A stretch of 64,000 bases of DNA, taken from assembly GCF_029338335.1 (NCBI RefSeq), contig NZ_CP119796.1; one strand, given 5' to 3'. Positions 35,222 to 44,571 of this stretch are shown one piece after another (position 1 is the first letter of the stretch; the number at the start of each line of letters is the position of its first letter). The notes below the pieces were generated by a model. That model made no database searches. It was not told where the DNA came from and saw nothing but the letters and a program-made list of their open reading frames with translations. This DNA is from Halomontanus rarus (GTDB taxonomy: Archaea; Halobacteriota; Halobacteria; Halobacteriales; Natrialbaceae). The position numbers and the translations under genes were made by a program.

Positions 35222-35663
35222 CGTCACGTGGGGCGACCTCCGACCAGAGCTGCCGGAGCCGCTGGTCGAGCTCGCACAAGACCCGTTCGGCTATATCTGG
35301 TCGATAATCGTCAAGGGAATCCTCGCAATGTGGTCGATCGTCCTCGCGTACGTCGAGGTGCTCTGGCATCAGGTGGCGATCGTCCCGACGACGGCGATTG
35401 CGACGCCGATTATCACGATGATATACGGCGTTTTGAACGGTCTTCTCGCTGCATGGACGACCGTCGGCCGGGAGATCAATTCGCTCGTCCTCGAGCTCGG
35501 ATTCGCGGCACCAATCGCGGCGCTGGTCGCGTGGACGGTGCCGGTTCTGTTCGCCGTTCTGCTGTTGAGCGCCGTTGAGAGCATCGTCTCGACGTACATC
35601 CCGCTCGACGCGCTGCCGTCGGTCTCACAAGTCCCGTACATCGGAGAGTGGTTCAAAGAATGA
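35214..35663 (+). CDS. Small membrane protein 3
   Basis: 149 aa with hydrophobic segments at about residues 28-48, 52-75 and 98-125, rich in Ile/Val/Leu. It has an 8-nt overlap with the upstream gene, and the stop overlaps the next start (ATGA). No family recognised; it belongs to the string of small membrane proteins. Confidence 0.65.
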   Translation: MVDVTWGDLRPELPEPLVELAQDPFGYIWSIIVKGILAMWSIVLAYVEVLWHQVAIVPTTAIATPIITMIYGVLNGLLAAWTTVGREINSLVLELGFAAPIAALVAWTVPVLFAVLLLSAVESIVSTYIPLDALPSVSQVPYIGEWFKE

Positions 35664-35920
35664 TCGACAGAGAAAACGCGCTGTTCGGGAGCTCGCTGGT
35701 CGTCCTCGGCGACGTCTTCATCAATTCAGCTGATTTGATGTTTGCCGTCTCCGGGTCGTTACTGCCGGCGCTCTCGTTACTTAGCGGTCAGCTCGGTGCG
35801 GAATTGGCGTTTATCGATCAGGAGCAAATGACGACGGCACTGGTCGTCGTCGGCGGACTGATCGTGCTCAATCAACTGGTTAAATCAGCTGAAACGGTGA
35901 TAGATTATGTCAAAGAGTAG
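35660..35920 (+). CDS. Small membrane protein 4
   Basis: 86 aa from ATG 35660, overlapping the previous stop. Two helices (residues about 8-45 and 60-78) flank AFIDQEQM. Its stop codon overlaps the reading frame of the Arg-rich peptide that begins at 35907. Confidence 0.65.
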   Translation: MIDRENALFGSSLVVLGDVFINSADLMFAVSGSLLPALSLLSGQLGAELAFIDQEQMTTALVVVGGLIVLNQLVKSAETVIDYVKE

Positions 35921-36011
35921 GACGAAACGAGTACAGAGCTCTCGGTCTCGAGCGCGATCGCGCACTCGAGGGCGAGCGGAACAGAGTGCGGGCGCGCGGG
36001 GGCGACCATGA
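35907..36011 (+). CDS. Arg-rich 34-aa peptide
   Basis: ATG 35907 opens a 34-codon frame ending with TGA at 36009-36011. It begins MSKSRTKRVQ and has alternating Arg/Ser runs with almost no acidic residues, in a genome whose proteins are strongly acidic. It overlaps the upstream gene by 14 nt and the downstream start by 4 nt (ATGA), the same coupling style as real neighbours. It could condense DNA in a virion or bind lipid head groups. The frame is short, so coding is not certain. Confidence 0.5.
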   Translation: MSKSRTKRVQSSRSRARSRTRGRAEQSAGARGRP

Positions 36012-36625
36012 GCACGCTCACAACCGTTCTGGGTGTCGTCGCGCTGCTGGTCGTCGCATCGTTGATCCGAGCCGACCCGGAGAATCGCCGGGACAGAGCC
36101 GTCGCGCTGTTCTATGGCGGGATTCTGGCGGTGGTCGGCTATCTCGTGTGGGACACGTTCACGCTCGACGACCTCGACGGGTCGATCGCATGGGCAACCG
36201 GCGAGGGAATGCCGGTGCTCGGTGCGCTATTCCTCTTGCTGGTCGGCTATCTGTGGTGGGAATCCGCCCAAAATGCGGACTCGGGCGAGGAGTTCCTCGA
36301 CGAGCTGCGCGAGCGCACGACGGGGCCGATTATGCAGGCGACGGGTATCGTGACGGCGATCGTCGTCACGCTGATTACGGTCGGCTGGACGGGCGGGGCG
36401 TCGGTCGCGATGATTCTCGGGATGATTGGCGACGTCGCCGCGGCGAATCCGCTCGAGCTGGCAAACCTCGGAACGCTGGTAATCGGATGGGTCGCGATGG
36501 ATGGGTCGATACCGCTCGTCGATGCGCTCTTACCAGCAGACGTCTCGCGAATGTGGTTCGTGGGGCTCTCGATTGCGCTGTTCGGTGCCGCGTTGATGGT
36601 CAAAAACTCGGGTGAGGACTCGTGA
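36008..36625 (+). CDS. Multi-pass membrane protein
   Basis: 205 aa with about six hydrophobic segments (4-20, 32-48, 70-88, 115-140, 150-165 and 180-197). It has charged loops (RADPENRRDRA, ESAQNADSGEEF). No recognised family. It overlaps the next gene by GTGA. Confidence 0.7.
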   Translation: MSTLTTVLGVVALLVVASLIRADPENRRDRAVALFYGGILAVVGYLVWDTFTLDDLDGSIAWATGEGMPVLGALFLLLVGYLWWESAQNADSGEEFLDELRERTTGPIMQATGIVTAIVVTLITVGWTGGASVAMILGMIGDVAAANPLELANLGTLVIGWVAMDGSIPLVDALLPADVSRMWFVGLSIALFGAALMVKNSGEDS

Positions 36626-37002
36626 GCACTCGAGACGAGACGCCAGAGCCGGTGCTTGATTTTCCGGACTGGTCGGCCGACGAAATGCTCGAGCTCGAGG
36701 AGGTCCGCGACGAGCCGACGCTCGGTGCGCTCCGACATAACGAGACGGTCCGATCGCTGGCGGTCGGGGTGGTCTTTCTCTGGTTCGTCTCAACACTCGC
36801 GATCGTCTCGAGCGTTCGTCTCGGGCTCTCTGGTGACGTCTCTGGACTGATGCTGTGGGGCGTGGGTGGCGCTTTTGCCGGGTGGGTCGGATATCGGGCG
36901 ACGCGCGAGCTCGTCTGTTTCGTCGGTGGTCCGGTATGCCACTATTGCCGGGCCGAAGACGCGCGCTGGCGCGCTCGAGACGCGCCGGAGGGCAATCGGT
37001 AG
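36622..37002 (+). CDS. Two-helix membrane protein with C-terminal Cys pair
   Basis: 126 aa, GTG start. An acidic N-terminal cytosolic part (1-45) precedes helices at about 50-68 and 75-95; the C-terminal VCFVGGPVCHYCRAEDARWR holds Cys residues that could bind metal or form disulfides. No family recognised. Confidence 0.65.
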   Translation: MSTRDETPEPVLDFPDWSADEMLELEEVRDEPTLGALRHNETVRSLAVGVVFLWFVSTLAIVSSVRLGLSGDVSGLMLWGVGGAFAGWVGYRATRELVCFVGGPVCHYCRAEDARWRARDAPEGNR

Positions 37003-37005
37003 TCC

Positions 37006-38721
37006 ATGCGTCGAGATACCGTTCGGACGGCGCTCGTGGCGCTCGTGATGGTTCTCTCGCTCGGGACTGGTCTCGCAATCGCGGACGGGGCGGGCGCGAG
37101 CGTGCAGGAGAACGCGACGGACGACGATCGCGTCGACGAGCTCGAGGACGACCTCACGCTCGAGGAGTTGCGTCGCGACGGCCGCAGCTATTCCAATTCG
37201 CCCGCGAGCGTGCGTATCGCGGACGAACGGATGTGGTGGTTGATTCACTGGCCGGCCGATGCGATCGGGTCGAATCCCGGTGACCCATCCGACGATAGCT
37301 GGCGGTATCTCGCATCGGACGACACAGTCGACCGAAATTCGGTGTTTCTCCGGACGATTCACGTCGAGGAGTCGACCGAATCGGTGACAGCGTACGTGGC
37401 GTATTACGACGTCGAGGAGCGTGATGTGCGTCGCGGCAACCGGACTGTAACCGAGACCGTCGCGACGGACGTCGTCGTCGACGAACAACAGCTCTCGTTT
37501 AGTCCTGGTTGGCCGATGCTCGAGGTCGACCTCAGAAATTCGGACGACCGGCAACATGTCGCAATGTGGCTCGAGGACGACGAGGGCGCGATCGACGGCG
37601 CACGCTGGACGTTCGACCACGAATCCGTGGCAACCACACAGAGCGCCGGCATCACGAGCGAGGGCGACTATCTGACGCGAGCGAGTCTCGAGTTTCTGAT
37701 TCCGATCGTGTTTGGTGGGTTCGGTATGGGTGTCGTCTGTAAGCGTGCGATCGATCGCGCTGGCAGCGGACCCGGATTTGGGTATGGAAAGTGGATTTTC
37801 CTCCTTTCCATCGGGCTTGGGGCGGTGGTCGTCTCGCAATTCTCGACGCTCGCCGAGTTACTGGTAATCGCACCGCTGGCGGCAGCGGCGTTCGTCGTCG
37901 GTGTTTTCGGTATCATCATCCTCGAGACCTACGAAGCGCACCAACAGCGCACGCTGTTCTTCCGGCCGGTCGTGCGTGATGCGACCTCACCGTCGGGCGA
38001 GGACGCAATCGATTCGTTCCTGGGTGACGTCGAGGAAGAAATCGTAATTGACGGCGACGCCGGACCACCGTCAGTAATCCGACCCGGCTTATTCCCGTTC
38101 CTCGCCCGTGTGTTCGGCGCTCGAGCGCGTCTCGAGGGCTATCAGGGGCTCGAAATGGCGATCAAACTGCCGTCGTCGAAGTGGGACCAACTGGTCGTTG
38201 TCGATCCGGACGCCGACGAGGTAATCGATTACGAGCCAGAAGGCTGGTCGTTCGAGCTGCCGTCGATCAACGACCGCGACGACGCGCTCCGAATGGGCGG
38301 GCTCGCACTCGTCAGCGTCATGGCAATTTCGACGATCGGGTCGGCGCTCTCGTGGGCGTGGGCGCTCGGGATGGGCGCACTCGCGCTCGCTGCATTCTGC
38401 GCGACGCCGACGGGCGGGCAAGCGCGTATCGAACCCGCGCCCGGCCACTTCCGCGCGGCGTTCATGTCCATGATGTTCCTCGCCGACGAGCTCGACGACG
38501 CGCGGACGATCGACGACGCTCGCGAGCGCATCATTCAGTTGCAAGCGTCGAGCGAACAGGAGAAAGACGACGTCCTCGAGAAACAGGACGCGACGCTTAT
38601 TGAGGAAATGTTCGGTGGCGAGGTCGACCGTCGACTCACGACGGGCTCGCCGTCGACGTCGGCGACGTCCTCGAGCGCGACCACTGACGACGGCGACCAG
38701 GAGGTGCCGGCCGATGACTAA
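37006..38721 (+). CDS. Large membrane protein with signal peptide and cytoplasmic domain
   Basis: 571 aa. A signal segment (1-30) precedes an acidic ectodomain (about 31-220). Membrane helices are near 226-245, 264-307 and 430-465, with a soluble domain between (about 308-428) and a cytosolic helical tail (475-571: EQEKDDVLEKQDATLIEEM, then Ser/Thr linker). No motif recognised. It lies before the ATPase gene, which is where a virion-assembly or DNA-export partner would be expected. Confidence 0.7.
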   Translation: MRRDTVRTALVALVMVLSLGTGLAIADGAGASVQENATDDDRVDELEDDLTLEELRRDGRSYSNSPASVRIADERMWWLIHWPADAIGSNPGDPSDDSWRYLASDDTVDRNSVFLRTIHVEESTESVTAYVAYYDVEERDVRRGNRTVTETVATDVVVDEQQLSFSPGWPMLEVDLRNSDDRQHVAMWLEDDEGAIDGARWTFDHESVATTQSAGITSEGDYLTRASLEFLIPIVFGGFGMGVVCKRAIDRAGSGPGFGYGKWIFLLSIGLGAVVVSQFSTLAELLVIAPLAAAAFVVGVFGIIILETYEAHQQRTLFFRPVVRDATSPSGEDAIDSFLGDVEEEIVIDGDAGPPSVIRPGLFPFLARVFGARARLEGYQGLEMAIKLPSSKWDQLVVVDPDADEVIDYEPEGWSFELPSINDRDDALRMGGLALVSVMAISTIGSALSWAWALGMGALALAAFCATPTGGQARIEPAPGHFRAAFMSMMFLADELDDARTIDDARERIIQLQASSEQEKDDVLEKQDATLIEEMFGGEVDRRLTTGSPSTSATSSSATTDDGDQEVPADD

Positions 38722-39493
38722 CGACGACGTCCTCGAGTCCCACCGGCCGGCGTTGAAAAAGCTCGCGCTCGATATCCAAGGACTCCGTGAAGAACTGTTG
38801 ACCGGATTCGGATCGCGTCGCGAGGTCCTCGAGTGGTCGCAACGACTGACGGTGCGGACGCTGGGGGAGATCCGGACGTCGTGGTATCACGAACTGGCCC
38901 GGCAATTCCGGGGCGTTCCTTCGAGCGGTGACGAACGCGCGCTGTTGTCGGCGTTACTGACTCCCGCGGCGCGCTCGCGAGAGTTGAATCCGGAGACGGC
39001 TGACGCACTTCGGGAGCGTCTGGCGGCCGTTCTGTTGGGTCCTTCAGAACACCGGGCGTTCCGACGTCTTCGGAAAGACGCGACCGAGTATGTCGACGAG
39101 AGGGGTGCTGGCGATACTTCGGGACACGACCCGCTGAAACAGCGATACATCGCCATGCGGCCAGCACTCGACGAACTTGACGCCTATCAAGGCCGAGTGC
39201 TCGCTCAATGCGTCGACGGACTCAAGGACCGATCGACAATCCTCGAGTGGGGCGACGAGCTCGAACTTGCGACACACGGCGAACTCGACGACGACTTTCT
39301 CGAGCGATGCTATCGCGAGCCGTCGACCGTGACGATGCTCACGACCTCGAGTGACGACCAGAAACGGGCGCGTGAGCTGTTCGCGGCGACGTACCTCGTC
39401 CCCGCGTATAATGCGGGCGTGCGCGATCTCACGGGTCGCGCGAAGGAACTGCCAGACGCCGAGAAAGCGACCAAAGAGGTGCATTTAGCGTGA
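38714..39493 (+). CDS. Helical soluble protein
   Basis: 259 aa from ATG 38714; the frame extends upstream inside the preceding gene, but the extension is Arg-rich shadow. It overlaps the previous gene by 8 nt and the ATPase by 4 nt. It has two similar helical halves (EWSQRLTVRTLGE and EWGDELELATHGE, each preceded by a hydrophobic helix), which suggests an internal duplication. Soluble, acidic, no known family. It may be a partner of the ATPase. Confidence 0.65.
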   Translation: MTNDDVLESHRPALKKLALDIQGLREELLTGFGSRREVLEWSQRLTVRTLGEIRTSWYHELARQFRGVPSSGDERALLSALLTPAARSRELNPETADALRERLAAVLLGPSEHRAFRRLRKDATEYVDERGAGDTSGHDPLKQRYIAMRPALDELDAYQGRVLAQCVDGLKDRSTILEWGDELELATHGELDDDFLERCYREPSTVTMLTTSSDDQKRARELFAATYLVPAYNAGVRDLTGRAKELPDAEKATKEVHLA

Positions 39494-40644
39494 GTATTCA
39501 AATTCCAGAATCAGCGACGACTGACAGTGACAAAGCGAAAGAGGAACTCCTCGAACGATTCGAGGAGCCGAGACGAAAGACGCGCCAGGCGCTCGCGATC
39601 AGCGGCGATCTCGACGAGCGCCGGCACACCGACGCCGACAGCATTCGGCGACACTTCGGGATTCCAGCGTGGGACCGCTCGAAGTTCGATTACCCGCAAG
39701 TAGTTCCGAACTTGATCGAAAAGACCCACGATCCGCCCGCGTTCGAGGCAGAAGGTGGAACGGACTTTTTCGCCCGTGGGAAGCCTGGTTCGGGCAAATC
39801 GACGCTGGCGAACTACCTCGCCGCACGCGAGCTCGACGTCAACGACGCGATCGTCGTTTGGCGTGGCTCGAGCGCGCGTTCGGAGTGGCTACCGCTCGCG
39901 CCCTGGACTCGACTGTGTCTCCCGAAGGGCGTCGACGTCGAGATCCGACTCGAAGCAAAGAACCCAGCCGATCCGTCGATCCTCCTCGACGTCGAGGACC
40001 TCGAGCGGATCGTCCGCGAGGTCGTCCGGTACAGCGATCCGATCGACCTCAATCACCGGGTCCTCCAACACGGTGCGTTTCACGTGGTCTATCCAGACCC
40101 GCGAATGCGCGGGTGTCAGGCACTCTATGGCGAAAGTGATCGGACCGTCGAGCCACCGACGGGCCGTGAGCTGTTCGACCCGGAAGACCCGGCGGATCAT
40201 TGGTGGTTCGCGTGGGTACTCGCTCGAGTCGATCACGGACCGCACCACTGGACGACGTGGATTGCTGACGAGATTGGCGATATCGCACCTCAGTCGGTCC
40301 AGAAAGACCGGTTCGGTTCGTACCAGAAAGTCACACTGTTGCGGGACTCGTGGGTCGACCTCCGAAAGATGGGCGTGACTGTTCACGCGTACGGTCACGC
40401 TGAGGAGGACGTGAGCGACCTTATTCGGCGGAAACTACGCTGGCGGATTCAAATGCCGGGGCAAGCGAACCCGACCTCACCGTCGAAAGTAGTCGGGTTC
40501 GACTCGGTGCCGATGAACGCTGACGTCACGTCGAAATTCCCGGTTGGTAAGGCACTGTGTTACACTGAAACGAAGTTCGATTATCTCGGCTGGAAGGATA
40601 TGCCGAGGGCAACAAATCACAATCTCAAAATCAAGGTGAGTTAA
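39490..40644 (+). CDS. P-loop ATPase
   Basis: 384 aa, GTG start with 4-nt overlap. Walker A is GKPGSGKST (residues about 97-105). A Walker B-like TTWIADEIGD (about 257-266) follows, and an Arg-rich RRKLRWRIQM segment comes later. It is a candidate DNA-packaging/translocation or membrane-remodelling ATPase. Such a P-loop ATPase is part of the pleolipovirus core gene set. FtsK/HerA relation is possible but the sequence alone does not prove it. No membrane segment. Confidence 0.75.
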   Translation: MSIQIPESATTDSDKAKEELLERFEEPRRKTRQALAISGDLDERRHTDADSIRRHFGIPAWDRSKFDYPQVVPNLIEKTHDPPAFEAEGGTDFFARGKPGSGKSTLANYLAARELDVNDAIVVWRGSSARSEWLPLAPWTRLCLPKGVDVEIRLEAKNPADPSILLDVEDLERIVREVVRYSDPIDLNHRVLQHGAFHVVYPDPRMRGCQALYGESDRTVEPPTGRELFDPEDPADHWWFAWVLARVDHGPHHWTTWIADEIGDIAPQSVQKDRFGSYQKVTLLRDSWVDLRKMGVTVHAYGHAEEDVSDLIRRKLRWRIQMPGQANPTSPSKVVGFDSVPMNADVTSKFPVGKALCYTETKFDYLGWKDMPRATNHNLKIKVS

Positions 40645-40645
40645 G

Positions 40646-43123
40646 ATGTTAGATAAAATCTTCAAAAAATTTCGGATCGGATCGAAGAAGGAACATACCC
40701 CCGGTGCCGGCGATCGCGACGAAAATCGTCGGTTTACGCGCGGGCGCGTGTCGGATAGGATCGCAGGGGTCCCCCCCGTGACGCGCGCACTATTCGCGCT
40801 GATCGCGAGTGCGGACGTCCGTGCGGTCGCTCTCGCGTTGCTCCTCGTGTTGTCGGTGCCAGCTGGTCTGGTAAGTCTGACGTCGACGGCGACGGCTCAA
40901 GAGGGTCCGGTCGAGATATCGACCGTCGACGAGTTGCAAGATATGCAGGACGATTTATCTGCTAACTATGTGCTCGTTGACGAGATCGACGCGAGCGGAA
41001 CTGAAGATTGGAATGGTGGCGATGGGTTCGTTCCCGTCGGTAATATGTCGGACCCTTTTACGGGGTCCTTCAACGGTGACAATCACACCATATCTGGTCT
41101 TCACGTTGACACCGCTGAGGAGGATGGTTACGGTTTATTTGGACAAACAGATAACAGTACGATATCCGATGTTACGATTGAGGGTGCGTATATATCCGGA
41201 GATGCTCAAGCCGCGGGGGTTCTCGCTGGACAAGCGTTAAGTGGCACCTCAATCGAGAATGTCAATGTCTCTGGTAATGTCGATAATCCTACTGGGAGTC
41301 CCGTCGGTGGGTTAGTTGGGGCTCTTGATGGTTCCGAGGTTCACAATTCCGAATCCCATGCAACGGTCTCCGGTGAGCAATATACCGGTGGTCTTGTTGG
41401 TGCGACTTACGGTGATACTGAGACTCGAGAGTCCTATTCGACCGGTGACGTAACTGGCGGTGATGGCTACGACGTTGGTGGATTAGTTGGCTCTCACAAT
41501 AGCGGTCTAATCATTGACTCGTATGCTCTTGGGAACGTCTTTACCGGAGACGCCGATGCAGGTGGTTTTACGGGTGGTACGTATTCGACTGTTGAAACAT
41601 CTTTCTCGACTGGGACTGTGACCAGTGAGAGCGGTGATGTCGGTGGATTCACAGCATATGCCGATAACAATATCAATGATTCCTATTGGGATACTGAGTC
41701 CTCTGGCATTAACTCGTCTGACGGTGATGTGACTGGTCTCACGACTGACCAAATGACCGGTGAGGAGGCAGAGGAATACATGGTCGGGTTCGACTTCGAG
41801 GACACTTGGCAGTTATCCGACGGATATGCGAATTACGAGGGTGGATTAACCGTTGAGGAGTTCACACAGAAATACCGTCTCCATGACTTCACGGACACGT
41901 TCAACCCGGAAGACTCGCAGGTGGTCATTGAGACGCCGTCTGGCGATCCCGTCGACGTCGATCAATTCGGACCAGAAAACCGAGCCGAGGTCGAGCTCGA
42001 GCACTTAGAGGTGTACCGTATCACCGTCACGAATCAGGACGGGGACAAGTACGTGTGGGGCGAGCGAAACGCGACGAAGCCGATTGAGATTGAGGTCGGT
42101 GGCGAGACGTCCGTCATTGGCGACCTTGATACGATTTTCATCGGCAGCGGATCGGATATCGAAAACGCCGACGACGGCTATACGTGGGTCGACCGTGATC
42201 CGGGTTCAGGCGACTTTAACCAACCCCCGATCGCGATGTTCGAGCCGGACCCGTACGCACCGATCGTCGACGAGACCGTGACGTTCGACGCGAGCGGCTC
42301 GTCGGACGTCGACGGTGAGGTCGTCTCCTACGACTGGACGTTTAGCGACGGCTCGAGCGCGACGGGCGAGGTCGTCGACAAGTCGTTTAGCGAGAATGGA
42401 ACGCACGACGTCGAGCTCACCGTCGAGGACGACGAGGGTGGAACGGCTACGTGGGAAATGGGAATCTACGTCGCCGAGAGTGAGGACGACACGGCCTTGC
42501 CGCCCGAGCCGGTACTGTCGATCCAACCGGACGCGACACCGACGGGCGAGCTGGTCACGTTCGACGCGAGCGGGTCGTACGGGCTCGAGGGCGAGATCGT
42601 CGAGTACAACTGGCAAATCGGCTCGGTCGAGCGCGAGGGTGAGGTCGTCGACGAGTCATTCGGTGGCGCTGGTATCAAAGAGGTCAAATTGACCGTCGTC
42701 GACGAAAACGGCGCATATCAGTCGGTCAGGGGCGAGGTGATCGTTTACGAGGAGATTGACGAGGAGAGTTTCATGGCGGTTGGTCCGCCGCTCGAGCCGG
42801 GCGACGGGATTCTGCCGGGCTCGCTGACGGGACTCGGATTCGTTCTACTGGTTGGCACGGTCGCGACGGGCGGACTGTTCGCGACCGACCAGCGGACGTC
42901 GATTACCGTTCCGAAATGGGCGTACGCGCTGCCAGCTGGCGCGACGGTCTTCATGGTCTCCGAGTCGGTCTCTCCGGGCGTTCTGACACTGCCGATCATG
43001 CGGGCGCTGGACGTCGTCGGACCGCTCCTTATCATCGGGGCGCTCGCGATCGTCTACCTGCTGTTCCGGGGGTGGCGCGACGCTCGAGCGGCCGACCGGA
43101 TTCAGTCGTTACAGAATCGATGA
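40646..43123 (+). CDS. Membrane-anchored GLUG/PKD surface protein
   Basis: 825 aa. A basic N-terminus precedes a signal/TM segment (about 58-78). Residues about 90-350 carry repeated GGLVGxxxG units (GLUG motif) as in adhesins, with the YWDTESSG motif common after such repeats. Two PKD-like domains follow (about 525-690; IVDETVTFDASGSSDVDGEV, GELVTFDASGSYGLEGEIV). C-terminal hydrophobic segments lie at about 705-800. It is likely exposed outside the cell and may be a second attachment protein. Base composition inside the repeats is AT-richer. Confidence 0.8.
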   Translation: MLDKIFKKFRIGSKKEHTPGAGDRDENRRFTRGRVSDRIAGVPPVTRALFALIASADVRAVALALLLVLSVPAGLVSLTSTATAQEGPVEISTVDELQDMQDDLSANYVLVDEIDASGTEDWNGGDGFVPVGNMSDPFTGSFNGDNHTISGLHVDTAEEDGYGLFGQTDNSTISDVTIEGAYISGDAQAAGVLAGQALSGTSIENVNVSGNVDNPTGSPVGGLVGALDGSEVHNSESHATVSGEQYTGGLVGATYGDTETRESYSTGDVTGGDGYDVGGLVGSHNSGLIIDSYALGNVFTGDADAGGFTGGTYSTVETSFSTGTVTSESGDVGGFTAYADNNINDSYWDTESSGINSSDGDVTGLTTDQMTGEEAEEYMVGFDFEDTWQLSDGYANYEGGLTVEEFTQKYRLHDFTDTFNPEDSQVVIETPSGDPVDVDQFGPENRAEVELEHLEVYRITVTNQDGDKYVWGERNATKPIEIEVGGETSVIGDLDTIFIGSGSDIENADDGYTWVDRDPGSGDFNQPPIAMFEPDPYAPIVDETVTFDASGSSDVDGEVVSYDWTFSDGSSATGEVVDKSFSENGTHDVELTVEDDEGGTATWEMGIYVAESEDDTALPPEPVLSIQPDATPTGELVTFDASGSYGLEGEIVEYNWQIGSVEREGEVVDESFGGAGIKEVKLTVVDENGAYQSVRGEVIVYEEIDEESFMAVGPPLEPGDGILPGSLTGLGFVLLVGTVATGGLFATDQRTSITVPKWAYALPAGATVFMVSESVSPGVLTLPIMRALDVVGPLLIIGALAIVYLLFRGWRDARAADRIQSLQNR

Positions 43124-43476
43124 ATGGCGAGCTCGAGGACCTCGCGGTCGCGGGTCCGTACGTCGCGCTCGCTCTGGCGGGCGCGATCGTCCGTGTAACG
43201 GTCATACCCGAGCGATACAAGGGCGCGCTGGCGCTCGCGCTATTAGTGGTGTGCACGCTGGCGGGTGTCGCGGTCGCGAGGGCGGCCGGGCTCGAGCCCG
43301 AGGGTGGGCGCTGCCGGGCACAGACGAACGACGGCTCTCGGTGTCGGCTCGAGCGTGATGCAGGCGCAGACCTTTGTCACGTTCACAAGCGGACGCATGA
43401 CGTTGTGTTGCACGAGAGCGCGATCGTCGAAAAGAGCGGAACGGTGCTGGTCGGTGAAAACGAGAATCAGTCGTAG
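43120..43476 (+). CDS. Small membrane protein with C-terminal zinc motif
   Basis: 118 aa from ATG 43120, overlapping the previous stop (ATGA). Two helices (about 10-28 and 36-54) precede CRAQTNDGSRCRLERDAGADLCHVHKR, a C-x9-C...CxxH zinc motif resembling DUF5763-type sequences. Last gene of the long operon. Confidence 0.7.
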   Translation: MNGELEDLAVAGPYVALALAGAIVRVTVIPERYKGALALALLVVCTLAGVAVARAAGLEPEGGRCRAQTNDGSRCRLERDAGADLCHVHKRTHDVVLHESAIVEKSGTVLVGENENQS

Positions 43477-43605
43477 CGTTACTCAACAATCTGCAAAAGG
43501 ACACTTGGTATTCTCCCACCACAATCCGGAATATAAGCGAGAATTATATTTGATCAGGTTGTGGGTTGCGGAATCCACATATATCACTAATTTCTACATT
43601 AGGCT

Positions 43606-44550
43606 ATGCCGCCACAGGCAACGAAGGACTGGCTCTCTATTCTTAACGAAAAAGCCCAAGAACGAGACATCTATGTTGATATGAATATCAATGGTCGTAT
43701 CTTCCATTTTCATCTCGGAAGGGATCCTGGTATTATCGGAAAGGTGCGGTACTCAGCAGCGAAAAGTCGTGACTACGAGAACGAACAAGGCCAGAAGCAT
43801 ATCTGGCATCGGTATAATCGAGAGAAAGAGATGATCGATCAGGGATCCAAGCGGAAAGTGGTCAACATTACACTTGATGTCTGGGATAAAAATGAATATG
43901 ACCCTAACGATCACCACTTCATCTTCTTGACTGAGCGACTGATTCGAGAAGAGACATACTCCCAGGGAGACCAGAAAATCTGGATTGAGGGAGATGGACA
44001 CTATTCGGGACCTCTTGCGGAGTACGTTGATGACTGGGATGCGATCTTTGAGTATGCTACTGGAACGAGTTCACCCTCTCCGAGCACCCCCTCAAGTGAT
44101 GGCTTCGGTTCCGAAACTATCGATGCAGATGTTACTGAGCTACCAAATGGCTCTAAGACTACCGAGAGACAGTCAACTACCCGAAATGACGTTATTAGGA
44201 ATGACGAACTCGTACAGACATTAAAAACCCTCTACGATCACACCTGCCAGATTTGCGGAGATAGACGGCTTCAGGGACTAGACAGAGGTTTTTCTCATGT
44301 TCATCATCTCATGCCACTTGGAAAGCCTCACAACGGTCCTGACGTTCCCGAGAATGTTATAGTGGTCTGTCCGAATCACCACGAAGACTTCGAGAATGGA
44401 ATGTTAACCGTAGATCCACAAACCCTTGAAGTGGACCACTTTTACGAAGAGGCACCTACCGGACGAACTATTGAGACGAAAGGGGAGCACAAGATCGGTC
44501 CTCAATATGTGGCATACCATAATCAGGTGGTAGCCCTCAGCGAAGCTTGA
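43606..44550 (+). CDS. HNH endonuclease domain protein
   Basis: 314 aa. The C-terminal HNH nuclease (about 212-270) has CQICGDRRLQG, HVHHLMPLG and VVCPNHHEDFENG: two CxxC-like ligand sets and the His-Asn-His core. The N-terminal 180 residues (FHFHLGRDPGIIGKVRYS, YDPNDHHFIFLTERL) do not match a family I know and may be a modified-DNA or target sensor. Position beside a Type I R-M system suggests defence. Base composition is AT-richer than the structural genes. Confidence 0.82.
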   Translation: MPPQATKDWLSILNEKAQERDIYVDMNINGRIFHFHLGRDPGIIGKVRYSAAKSRDYENEQGQKHIWHRYNREKEMIDQGSKRKVVNITLDVWDKNEYDPNDHHFIFLTERLIREETYSQGDQKIWIEGDGHYSGPLAEYVDDWDAIFEYATGTSSPSPSTPSSDGFGSETIDADVTELPNGSKTTERQSTTRNDVIRNDELVQTLKTLYDHTCQICGDRRLQGLDRGFSHVHHLMPLGKPHNGPDVPENVIVVCPNHHEDFENGMLTVDPQTLEVDHFYEEAPTGRTIETKGEHKIGPQYVAYHNQVVALSEA

Positions 44551-44571
44551 GTCCAGAGAGAATTCGTTCAT

